Shown: positions 58,201-62,785 of the stretch, one piece after another | How positions within the stretch are numbered: position 1 is the stretch's first letter | Layout: the number at the start of each line of letters is the position of its first letter | From: a virus | Strand: one strand, 5' to 3' | IMG/VR virus record: IMGVR_UViG_3300033153_002115 | Coordinates: 1 to 64,000 of that record | Length of the DNA stretch: 64,000 bases | Position numbers and translations under genes: made by a program | The notes under the pieces: generated by a model | What the model was told of the DNA's origin: nothing | Seen by the model: only the letters and a program-made list of their open reading frames with translations | The model's database searches: none

Positions 58201-60006
58201 GCAGTAAACTATGCTGCAGGTAAAGATAATAAAAAAGAAATAACAGATCCAGTTACAGGTAAAACTGTAAAAGTACTGGATAAAGGAGTACAAACCTTAG
58301 AGTCTTTAATATCTAAGGAAATGAAAAACATACACGAAGTTAGGGAGTTAAATCCACAACAAATTAGAGAGTTATCTGCCGAAGATAGAGCTGAGATATA
58401 CCGAGAAGCATCGGATATTGTAATGAAGAGTCATAGTGGTGATATATTTAAAGCCCTTAACTCATTAAATCTTGCGGCTCTTTCTTATGGATATAAATCT
58501 GCTATTAAACCTGAAATAGATATGGCTCTCCACTACTTAGAGCAAATGGAAGCAGGTATATCGGATGAAGAGTTCAGTTTTGGTGATATAGATAGTAAAG
58601 ATGTAGGCAATGTTAAAGACATGGTAGACTACTTTATCGACAGAGAATACTTCGATATAGGAAACCAGGATAAGTCGATGAAACTGCCGATTTCTGTCTA
58701 TACATCGGATGAAAAGAGAAGAAGAAAGCAATTGTTAGAACAATTAGAAAGACTAGCTACAGATCAAACTCTAAAAGGTAAAACTACAAAGAAACGTCTT
58801 GAAACAGAATTAAAAGAAATCGGGCGTAATGTAACAGTGAATTCTATCCTTAAGAGTTTAATGGATTTTATGAGAATATCTACAATGGGGTGGAATATAC
58901 AGTCAGCTATTGCTAACTTTATGCAAGGTCAGATAGTAAATATAATACATGCCGCTGAAGGGAAATTGTTTACTTGGGAAACTTTAAAAGCAGCTTATTC
59001 TACAGTATTTACAGAAAAGTTCGATAATATTATAAAGAACTACGCTGTTCTTGGTGATATTATGTATGATTTTGAACGTAAGAACCCATTCGAAAAGAAA
59101 AAAGGGGTTTTCGGTAAAATAAAAAGCGCTGTAATGCCTTACGCTGGTACAAAAATAGCCGAAAAATTGAATCAAGGTAACATAACTGTTGCTATGTTAA
59201 TGCATATGCAAGTACAAGATAAAAATGGTAATGATATAAGCATTTGGGATGCTATAGATGATAAGGGGACTTTATCAAAAGAATACACATTTAATGGACA
59301 GAAAGGAGACGCAGCTATAGCAGAAGTTATTATACCTATAAGAGATCAAATAAACTTAATTCATGGTGACTATAATAACGCTAAATTACTTGGTAAAACT
59401 ATTGTAGGTAAAGCAGCATCGATGTTTCATTTATGGTTTTTTGAACCATATCATGCGCATTTTGGAGCAAGAAAATATAATGCTATTTTAGGTAGAGAAA
59501 CAAGAGGACGTGTATTATCGGCTATGGAATTAATCCCAAAATACGGATTAAGTTATAAAAAAATGCGACAAGCTAGAGCAACCGAGAAAATAACTGAAGT
59601 TGATCTTAATAATATAAAAGTACTTTTTATGGAACTTAGTGCTATAGCTGTTACAGGGTTACTATCTCTATTAGCTAAAGCTACTTTATGTAATGATGAA
59701 GAAACCAAATGTGGTGGTGTAGGGACTACTTATCTAGTTAATACTCTTAATCGTATAGCAAGAGAAGTAAAAACATTTACAGATCCTACTGCATATTATG
59801 ATCTTGTAACGAATCCTGTCGCTGTAGCTAGATACCTTAAAAGTATAGCTAGGATATTCCAGTATATGAGTGATGCGGCAGCAGGAGAGGATATGGATAA
59901 TAAAGATGGGGATAATAAAATACTTATAACTTTAAGTAAAGAATTCCCTATATTAAGAAGATTAATTATTGAACGTGATTTAATGGAAAATATTAGAAAT
60001 TATTAA
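55258..60006 (+). CDS. Giant virion cargo protein (1582 aa)
   Basis: The product is mainly helical. Residues about 70-90 contain SSEFIEKFGDW, a motif seen at the head of many phage polyvalent-protein domains. The C-terminal third contains amphipathic helices and a hydrophobic stretch near residue 1460 (MELSAIAVTGLLSLLAKATL). It is the last gene of the late run and ends just before the opposing tRNA array. Ejection during infection is inferred from neighbours. Confidence 0.6.
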   Translation: MQCLNINLPSIRKNLDDLTKLTGDKEVAYATLASNNGYTMKQTMTGKVSSLYNELEAISNIPEEAEILKMNVHSSEFIEKFGDWRNLKQGRLNTDNEPKLFTETGKYYYIGEKNKRISIKVNKPASFKKVAPLTSEETNNALKKQYTKDTEGPIKKGSFVSFKSKDGGITDAMVYKVNPNGSFNLFNTTTVTKDHIGILQNKTPRQLTKKGDYHTIGGAKGKPEVLVLYANKDRKEPLILNIKDKISVNKQSSNIQQNYIDAAVQYGLSKEPTIKPTETVETKPLHTDKDKVFVHAENVQEVDEVKAGIDEDISNGVKVFMVLPPQFANQHDMAISAYLTDMDWVYNVNEGVAYFAKPKAKIPTTESQKVPGPTQSFSKRTPGTITDSKGNLHKLGTLAANMIQFLQEKRQDALPYLRQGKQLVSKIERALLKAVPDATLFIYNKIPEVVLANRQLKERIATDSKDPRIRQVTGSDNIDLYNSLMYDLYTETVHRAMQLDRKVPGKGGSFNLRSDHIQAKLRNDIRSLEERKLNLQNTGAANKDIDAVTTEINDINAILEQDVEEYNLKTLKDIAKTDLAKARRILAKENISPDEFVRAKNILQNWIDVGNFEDTDKNIFLDESQAVNPEIQKDFKEIANEAESIKDTSLNNKGRNLITSKISSTLNKVFNFNDITKLKNKVNGWFKTVFSIAKVDNPTVAYIMKTINTAAKKAEVKAITESNHLAELYETLRQKGFDFELFWQKDKDGTVTGNLVSEYTSEYLKRLRNFKRGYGRLSDYKNDNVFIDVSRLAGASTLAIEKYVEELTPIIGRDKAISAVAEADMLFKRYMEIKDHYLMAEFGVENEEELEAGSEEASRMLQWKIQNSPAIRAAAIDKANTGTFNEIQGAAADRFLVTVPKKFDENGKPTELYDDTFTSITEDTDAAAFYKRAYEITKKAKEHFNTSGMTEYALGAIQNTILEEYQEHGIKEFTKKTLWDNAVNYAAGKDNKKEITDPVTGKTVKVLDKGVQTLESLISKEMKNIHEVRELNPQQIRELSAEDRAEIYREASDIVMKSHSGDIFKALNSLNLAALSYGYKSAIKPEIDMALHYLEQMEAGISDEEFSFGDIDSKDVGNVKDMVDYFIDREYFDIGNQDKSMKLPISVYTSDEKRRRKQLLEQLERLATDQTLKGKTTKKRLETELKEIGRNVTVNSILKSLMDFMRISTMGWNIQSAIANFMQGQIVNIIHAAEGKLFTWETLKAAYSTVFTEKFDNIIKNYAVLGDIMYDFERKNPFEKKKGVFGKIKSAVMPYAGTKIAEKLNQGNITVAMLMHMQVQDKNGNDISIWDAIDDKGTLSKEYTFNGQKGDAAIAEVIIPIRDQINLIHGDYNNAKLLGKTIVGKAASMFHLWFFEPYHAHFGARKYNAILGRETRGRVLSAMELIPKYGLSYKKMRQARATEKITEVDLNNIKVLFMELSAIAVTGLLSLLAKATLCNDEETKCGGVGTTYLVNTLNRIAREVKTFTDPTAYYDLVTNPVAVARYLKSIARIFQYMSDAAAGEDMDNKDGDNKILITLSKEFPILRRLIIERDLMENIRNY

Positions 60007-60008
60007 GA

Positions 60009-60093
60009 AGAGAGGATGGGATTCGAACCCACGGAGCTTTTACACCCTCTGATTTAGCAAACCAGTGCAATAGACCAACTCTGCCACCTCTCT
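60009..60093 (-). tRNA. tRNA-Ser(GCU)
   Basis: The acceptor stem AGAGAGG/CCTCTCT closes perfectly. The anticodon stem-loop CTGGT-TTGCTAA-ATCAG gives GCU, and a long variable arm is present as expected for serine. CCA is not encoded. Confidence 0.9.
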
Positions 60094-60099
60094 TTATGA

Positions 60100-60169
60100 G
60101 ATGCCGGTCAGGATCGAACTGACGAACGGAGCTTTGCAGGCAACTACCTTACCACTCGGTTACAGCATC
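60100..60169 (-). tRNA. tRNA-Cys(GCA)
   Basis: Acceptor GATGCTG pairs with CGGCATC. The loop CTGCAAA carries anticodon GCA. Only three of five anticodon-stem pairs form, so the gene may be partly degraded. Confidence 0.75.
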
Positions 60170-60173
60170 ATGC

Positions 60174-60244
60174 ACAGGGAGTAGGATTCGAACCTACAAA
60201 CTACGCTTTTGGAGAACGCTTGCCACACCTATAACTGCCCCTGT
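60174..60244 (-). tRNA. tRNA-Trp(CCA)
   Basis: Acceptor ACAGGGG pairs with TCCCTGT and the anticodon loop CTCCAAA gives CCA, reading UGG only. The D-arm is short. No UCA form for UGA was found, which matters for the TGA codons in the muzzle gene. Confidence 0.88.
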
Positions 60245-60248
60245 ATTG

Positions 60249-60329
60249 TGCCTCACGAAGAATCGAACTTCCTAGTCATTAGACACCAGATTTACAGTCT
60301 GGTCCTGATCCCACTCAGCAGACTCGGCA
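60249..60329 (-). tRNA. tRNA-Tyr(GUA)
   Basis: The anticodon arm CCAGA-CTGTAAA-TCTGG gives GUA. A long variable arm is present, as in bacterial tyrosine tRNA. The acceptor stem has four good pairs and mismatches inside. Confidence 0.82.
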
Positions 60330-60334
60330 TTAGA

Positions 60335-60418
60335 GGAAAGTGTGGGATTCCAACCCACAAGACTTTGACATCCTACTGGTTTTCAAGACCAGGCCCTCGT
60401 GCACCACGGACACTTTCC
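60335..60418 (-). tRNA. tRNA-Ser(UGA)
   Basis: The acceptor stem GGAAAGT/ACTTTCC is perfect. The loop CTTGAAA gives anticodon UGA for UCA codons, with a long variable arm. The T-loop reads TTGGAAT instead of TTCGAAT, replacing the conserved C56. Confidence 0.88.
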
Positions 60419-60424
60419 TTATGT

Positions 60425-60496
60425 GGAATCAGATAGACTCGAACTACCGTCTCAAGATCTTCAATCTCGTGCTATTGCCTCCTCAGCTATGATTCC
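60425..60496 (-). tRNA. tRNA-Phe(GAA)
   Basis: The acceptor stem GGAATCA/TGATTCC is perfect, and the anticodon arm CGAGA-TTGAAGA-TCTTG gives GAA. Confidence 0.9.
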
Positions 60497-60502
60497 ATTA
60501 GT

Positions 60503-60576
60503 GCGGAAAGAGAGACTCGAACTCTCAGAACTCTGGAGCCTAAATCCAGCGACTTTACCTATTTGCCCACTCCCGC
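60503..60576 (-). tRNA. tRNA-Leu(UAG) with short variable arm
   Basis: The anticodon arm CTGGA-TTTAGGC-TCCAG gives UAG, which reads CUA. The variable loop has only about six nucleotides, whereas leucine tRNA normally has a long arm. The acceptor GCGGGAG pairs with TTTCCGC with two G-U pairs. Confidence 0.8.
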
Positions 60577-60582
60577 ATTTTG

Positions 60583-60670
60583 TGCACCTGGTGAGAGTCG
60601 AACTCACAAGACCATCACTGATCACTGGGGCTTAAACCCAGCGCGTTTCTCCAGTTTCGCCACAGACGCA
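60583..60670 (-). tRNA. tRNA-Leu(UAA)
   Basis: The anticodon arm CTGGG-TTTAAGC-CCCAG gives UAA for UUA codons. The variable arm is long, as expected. Acceptor TGCGTCT pairs with AGGTGCA. Confidence 0.9.
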
Positions 60671-60681
60671 TATAAACCAGA

Positions 60682-60709
60682 AAGACCCTACTCGTTAAAG
60701 TAAGGTCTT
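60682..60709 (-). terminator. Hairpin (AAGAC-type) upstream of tRNA-Leu(UAA)
   Basis: On the reverse strand AAGACCTTAC pairs with GTAGGGTCTT over 10 bp around an 8-nt loop. Only a short T-rich stretch follows. Its outer sequence matches the hairpin at 62546-62579. It may be a terminator, attenuator or processing signal. Confidence 0.5.
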
Positions 60710-60747
60710 AGTACTATATTGTATTATTTATATAGCTATCCTAATCC

Positions 60748-60761
60748 CTTACCGAAGTAAG
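60748..60761 (-). other. UUCG tetraloop hairpin in tRNA leader region
   Basis: On the reverse strand CTTAC-TTCG-GTAAG forms a 5-bp stem with a classic UUCG tetraloop, a very stable RNA element. It lies downstream of the 60811-60837 terminator. Confidence 0.5.
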
Positions 60762-60782
60762 CAGCGACCAGAAACTAAATAA

Positions 60783-60810
60783 ATAACATGTTGTTTTCAT
60801 AAAATGTTAT
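60783..60810 (-). repeat. Inverted repeat in tRNA leader region
   Basis: ATAACAT and ATGTTAT form a perfect 7-bp inverted repeat with a 14-nt loop on either strand. It lies between the candidate terminator and the UUCG hairpin. A role is unknown. Confidence 0.45.
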
Positions 60811-60837
60811 ATTAAAACCGGTTAAATTAATAACCGG
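60811..60837 (-). terminator. Intrinsic terminator of candidate leader RNA
   Basis: On the reverse strand CCGGTTA pairs perfectly with TAACCGG around a 6-nt loop and is followed by TTTTAAT. It ends a possible transcript starting at the promoter at 60911-60942. Confidence 0.6.
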
Positions 60838-60904
60838 CCTTTACAATTTAAAGTGTCAATCAGGTTTTGCACCCCTGTTTTACATGACAAACTCGTTGTT
60901 TTTG
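60811..60904 (-). ncRNA. Candidate small structured RNA in tRNA array
   Basis: A reverse-strand consensus promoter (60911-60942) and a terminator (60811-60837) delimit about 94 nt. Inside, TGTCA and TGACA can form an outer stem around an inner CAGG/CCTG stem. There is no tRNA cloverleaf or reading frame. Expression is not shown. Confidence 0.45.
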
Positions 60905-60910
60905 CGGTAA

Positions 60911-60942
60911 CAAATATACACCTTATATATTATACAACCAAA
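60911..60942 (-). promoter_or_regulatory. Consensus Bacteroidota promoter within the tRNA array
   Basis: On the reverse strand TTTG, exactly 20 nt, then TATATTTG gives a full match to TTTG-N19-21-TAnnTTTG. It is the best promoter in the window and points at the left tRNA group (60670 to 60009). Confidence 0.75.
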
Positions 60943-60947
60943 TAAAA

Positions 60948-61022
60948 GTTACCCCGGCTGGATTCGAACCAGAATTACAAGGCTCAAAACCTTGTGTGCT
61001 TGCCGTTTACACTACAGGGCAA
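60948..61022 (-). tRNA. tRNA-Gln(UUG)
   Basis: The anticodon arm CAAGG-TTTTGAG-CCTTG gives UUG. The acceptor TTGCCCT pairs with GGGGTAA with two G-U pairs. The gene lies just upstream of the internal promoter. Confidence 0.88.
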
Positions 61023-61027
61023 TATGA

Positions 61028-61099
61028 GAAGGTGAAAGGAATCGAACCTTCAACCTCCGAATTCGTAGTCCGGGGCTCATCCATTTGAGCTACACCTCC
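61028..61099 (-). tRNA. tRNA-Arg(ACG)
   Basis: Acceptor GGAGGTG pairs with CACCTTC, and the anticodon arm CCGGA-CTACGAA-TTCGG gives ACG, likely edited to ICG by host enzyme. Confidence 0.9.
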
Positions 61100-61105
61100 A
61101 TTAGT

Positions 61106-61177
61106 GATGCCTCTGGGTTTCGAACCCAGGCTCTTCGCATTAAAAGTGCGAGGCTTTACCAACTAAGCTAAGACACC
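61106..61177 (-). tRNA. tRNA-Lys(UUU)
   Basis: The anticodon arm TCGCA-CTTTTAA-TGCGA gives UUU. The acceptor GGTGTCT pairs with AGGCATC. The 117 nt further right (61178-61294) hold no tRNA but contain the inverted repeat GATAAA/TTTATC. Confidence 0.9.
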
Positions 61178-61294
61178 TGATAAATAGAATATCTATACTC
61201 CTTTATCGGTGCGGCCAGTTCTCCGTACATCTCTACGACCTCCAAGCCTCTTGAATTAACACTATACATAACATTTAATTTTAATTAATACTAG
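61178..61294 (-). other. Non-tRNA spacer with inverted repeats
   Basis: No cloverleaf, promoter box or reading frame is apparent. GATAAA and TTTATC flank an inner TAGAATATCTA palindrome at 61179-61206, and CGTA/TACG forms a small hairpin further right. It may be a leader or processing element of tRNA-Lys. Confidence 0.35.
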
Positions 61295-61370
61295 TACTGC
61301 CAACGAGGCTCGAACTCGCATCTTCCAGGATGAAAACCTGACGTCCTACTCCATTTAGACTACAGCAGCA
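61295..61370 (-). tRNA. tRNA-Glu(UUC)
   Basis: The anticodon arm TCAGG-TTTTCAT-CCTGG gives UUC. Acceptor TGCTGCT pairs with GGCAGTA. Confidence 0.88.
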
Positions 61371-61381
61371 TATAATTTAGA

Positions 61382-61452
61382 ACCCCTACCGAGAGTCGAA
61401 CTCAGGACTTGGGTTTAGAAGACCCACGCTTTTCCAGTTAAGCTATAAGGGT
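61382..61452 (-). tRNA. tRNA-Arg(UCU)
   Basis: The anticodon arm TGGGT-CTTCTAA-ACCCA gives UCU for AGA codons, which are frequent in this AT-rich DNA. Acceptor ACCCTTA pairs with TAGGGGT. Confidence 0.9.
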
Positions 61453-61458
61453 ACCTGT

Positions 61459-61531
61459 AGGGATGGCAGGAATTGAACCGACGCTCTCCCGGATATCAGC
61501 CGGGCACTTTAACCAACTAAGCTACACCCCC
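61459..61531 (-). tRNA. tRNA-Ile(GAU)
   Basis: The anticodon arm CCCGG-CTGATAT-CCGGG is perfect and gives GAU. Acceptor GGGGGTG pairs with CATCCCT. Confidence 0.92.
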
Positions 61532-61537
61532 ATATGT

Positions 61538-61612
61538 TGACCTGGGCGGATTCGAACCGACGACTTCTTCCTTGTAAGGGAAGCACTCTGAACCAGACTG
61601 AGTTACAGATCA
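61538..61612 (-). tRNA. tRNA-Val(UAC)
   Basis: The anticodon arm CTTCC-CTTACAA-GGAAG gives UAC. Acceptor TGATCTG pairs with CAGGTCA. Confidence 0.92.
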
Positions 61613-61617
61613 ATTTG

Positions 61618-61692
61618 CGGACTGGTAAAGATTCGAACTTTACATACTTTCTGATATTCATCAGATTTTCTTTCCCGTTAATTTACAGCCCA
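61618..61692 (-). tRNA. tRNA-like gene with six-nucleotide anticodon loop, identity undetermined
   Basis: Acceptor TGGGCTG pairs with CAGTCCG and the T-arm is standard, so the body is a tRNA. The anticodon hairpin is TCTGA-TGAATA-TCAGA: five pairs but only six loop bases. Placing U33 at the first loop base would give GAA, but this is uncertain. It may be inactive, or decode in an unusual way. Confidence 0.6.
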
Positions 61693-61699
61693 ATATAGC

Positions 61700-61774
61700 G
61701 GTCCCGGAGGGTATCGAACCCTCGTTTTTCTAGCGTGACAGGCTAGATCCCCGGCCATTGGGGCTCACGAAACC
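61700..61774 (-). tRNA. tRNA-Asp(GUC)
   Basis: The anticodon arm CTAGC-CTGTCAC-GCTAG is perfect and gives GUC. Acceptor GGTTTCG pairs with CGGGACC. Confidence 0.92.
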
Positions 61775-61779
61775 ATTGT

Positions 61780-61852
61780 GGGCAATGCTGGATTTGAACC
61801 AACGACCTTCTCCTTATGAGGGAGCTGCTCTACCTGACTAAGCTAAAAGCCC
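61780..61852 (-). tRNA. tRNA-Met(CAU), copy 1
   Basis: The loop CTCATAA gives CAU. The acceptor GGGCTTT/ATTGCCC has two mismatches next to the T-stem. It could be an elongator Met or an Ile tRNA with lysidine at C34; sequence alone does not decide. Confidence 0.82.
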
Positions 61853-61858
61853 AAAAGT

Positions 61859-61932
61859 TGCGGGAGTGAGAATCGAACTCACGTTAATCTTGCTTATGAG
61901 ACAAGGCTGGAACCCCTCCAGACCACCCCGCA
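61859..61932 (-). tRNA. tRNA-Met(CAU), copy 2
   Basis: The anticodon arm CTTGT-CTCATAA-GCAAG gives CAU. Acceptor TGCGGGG pairs with TCCCGCA including the first pair, so the unpaired first position of initiator tRNA is absent. One of the two CAU genes may be the AUA-reading Ile tRNA. Confidence 0.85.
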
Positions 61933-61935
61933 ATA

Positions 61936-62035
61936 TAAGATCAGGTGTCGCACCTAAAGACTTACTTAAATCCAGCTCGGAACTGCAATCTATTTATCTT
62001 AGCGATACAAGGGAATCGAACCCTTCACCTAATGA
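61936..62035 (-). pseudogene. Degenerate tRNA remnants
   Basis: A complete T-arm (AAGGG-TTCGATT-CCCTT) at about 62006-62022 has no matching 5' half because tRNA-Thr begins right beside it. Next to it a 66-nt cloverleaf-like piece (TAAGATA/ATCTTA ends, TTAGG-TGCGACA-CCTGA T-arm) lacks a proper anticodon loop. These look like decayed tRNA genes. Confidence 0.5.
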
Positions 62036-62107
62036 GCCTCCGACAGGAATCGAACCTGTTATCCTCTGATTACAAATCAGTAGCTTCGCCAGCAAAGCTT
62101 AAGAGGC
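62036..62107 (-). tRNA. tRNA-Thr(UGU)
   Basis: The loop TTTGTAA gives UGU with a four-pair CTGA/TCAG stem. Acceptor GCCTCTT pairs with CGGAGGC except for the last pair. Confidence 0.85.
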
Positions 62108-62157
62108 ATAATTGGTCGGTGTTTTTATACAGGTACCAACCAAGAGCCTGTCTTCGA

Positions 62158-62230
62158 GCGAGTAGACGGGATCAAACCGACTCTAATCCTGGTTGGAAGC
62201 CAGGTGCACCATCATTTATGCGTTACTCGC
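62158..62230 (-). tRNA. tRNA-Gly(UCC)
   Basis: The acceptor stem GCGAGTA/TACTCGC is perfect. The anticodon arm CCTGG-CTTCCAA-CCAGG gives UCC. The T-stem has one mismatch and the T-loop reads TTTGATC. Confidence 0.88.
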
Positions 62231-62236
62231 TTATGC

Positions 62237-62307
62237 GGAATGAGATGGATTCGAACCAACGTACATCTGCTTAACAGGCAGGCGCTAAGCCGCTTAGCTA
62301 TCATTCC
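62237..62307 (-). tRNA. tRNA-Asn(GUU)
   Basis: The acceptor stem GGAATGA/TCATTCC is perfect. The loop CTGTTAA gives GUU with a CTGC/GCAG stem. Confidence 0.92.
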
Positions 62308-62311
62308 TTAG

Positions 62312-62384
62312 TGGAGCCGAAGTGAATCGAACACTCGTAACTCTGCTTGCAAGGCAAAGCTTCTAACCAACAAGACCAACCCCA
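62312..62384 (-). tRNA. tRNA-Ala(UGC)
   Basis: The anticodon arm TTTGC-CTTGCAA-GCAGA gives UGC. Acceptor TGGGGTT pairs with GGCTCCA; the G3-U70 identity pair is not clear because several G-U pairs are present. Confidence 0.87.
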
Positions 62385-62388
62385 TTGG

Positions 62389-62461
62389 GTGTATGATGAG
62401 ACTCGAACTCACTTCAACTGGAACCACAATCCAGCCCCTCGGCCACTTCGGGATCATACAC
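62389..62461 (-). tRNA. tRNA-His(GUG)
   Basis: The acceptor stem GTGTATG/CATACAC is perfect. The anticodon arm CTGGA-TTGTGGT-TCCAG gives GUG. Confidence 0.92.
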
Positions 62462-62463
62462 AG

Positions 62464-62538
62464 TAGGGTGAGTCAGATTCGAACTGACGGACCGGTGATT
62501 CCAAATCACCGTAGTATAGCCTCTGCAATACCACCCTA
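62464..62538 (-). tRNA. tRNA-Pro(UGG), first gene of array
   Basis: The acceptor stem TAGGGTG/CACCCTA is perfect. The anticodon arm GGTGA-TTTGGAA-TCACC gives UGG. It lies 8 nt after a strong terminator. Confidence 0.93.
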
Positions 62539-62545
62539 TATAAAA

Positions 62546-62579
62546 CAAAAAAGACCTTCCTGTTTAGTCGGAAAGTCTT
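62546..62579 (-). terminator. Intrinsic terminator upstream of the tRNA array
   Basis: On the reverse strand AAGACTTTCC pairs with GGAAGGTCTT over 10 bp (one G-U pair) around a 9-nt loop, followed by a run of T. It lies between a promoter and tRNA-Pro, so it ends a leader RNA or attenuates tRNA transcription. Confidence 0.75.
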
Positions 62580-62685
62580 ACTTGTGTTATTTTATATTAT
62601 ACGATAATATCACATAGCAAGAGCCCTCCCACGAATTGTATCCGCCTTCGGCTGCTCGACTGTATGTATATTATTCATTGTTCTC
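62546..62685 (-). ncRNA. Candidate leader small RNA before the tRNA array
   Basis: About 140 nt lie between a -7 box (62692-62699) and the terminator. The segment contains GCC-GAA-GGC and ATATTAT-CGT-ATAATAT hairpins and a GAGC...GGCTC pairing. No reading frame or tRNA fold is seen. Confidence 0.4.
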
Positions 62686-62691
62686 ATGTTG

Positions 62692-62699
62692 CAAATATA
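62692..62699 (-). promoter_or_regulatory. Promoter -7 element upstream of the tRNA leader
   Basis: On the reverse strand TATATTTG is a perfect -7 box. A TTTA is found only 17 nt upstream, so the -33 element is weak. It could drive the leader RNA and, by readthrough, the tRNA array. Confidence 0.45.
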
Positions 62700-62785
62700 T
62701 ATAAAAGATTCGATTTTAAAGTCCTTTAGAATGAATTATTTTAAAATTTCTTACCTATGATACTGTTAGATTGATTCTCAAAGGG

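Noticed and set aside
60174-60244. tRNA-Trp with a Hirsh-type D-arm change that would read UGA
   Set aside because: The D-arm is short and ambiguous, and in the best fold the G at position 24 is kept, so there is no support for a suppressor.
60335-60670. Anticodons UGA, UAG and UAA in the tRNA array look like stop triplets
   Set aside because: They are anticodons of Ser and Leu tRNAs and read UCA, CUA and UUA. A stop suppressor would need UCA, CUA or UUA as anticodon, and none was found.
61933-62035. Permuted tRNA gene with 3' half before 5' half
   Set aside because: The 5' acceptor that should pair with GTATCGC is missing, so truncation is the simpler explanation.
60009-62538. Regular repeats of about 75 nt suggestive of a CRISPR array
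   Set aside because: The repeated part is the T-arm of tRNA genes; spacing and cloverleaf folds explain it.
60209-62617. Forward-strand open frames across the tRNA array
   Set aside because: They are antisense to tRNA genes and encode repeated fragments of T-arm complements such as RIELT and SNRRT-like strings.
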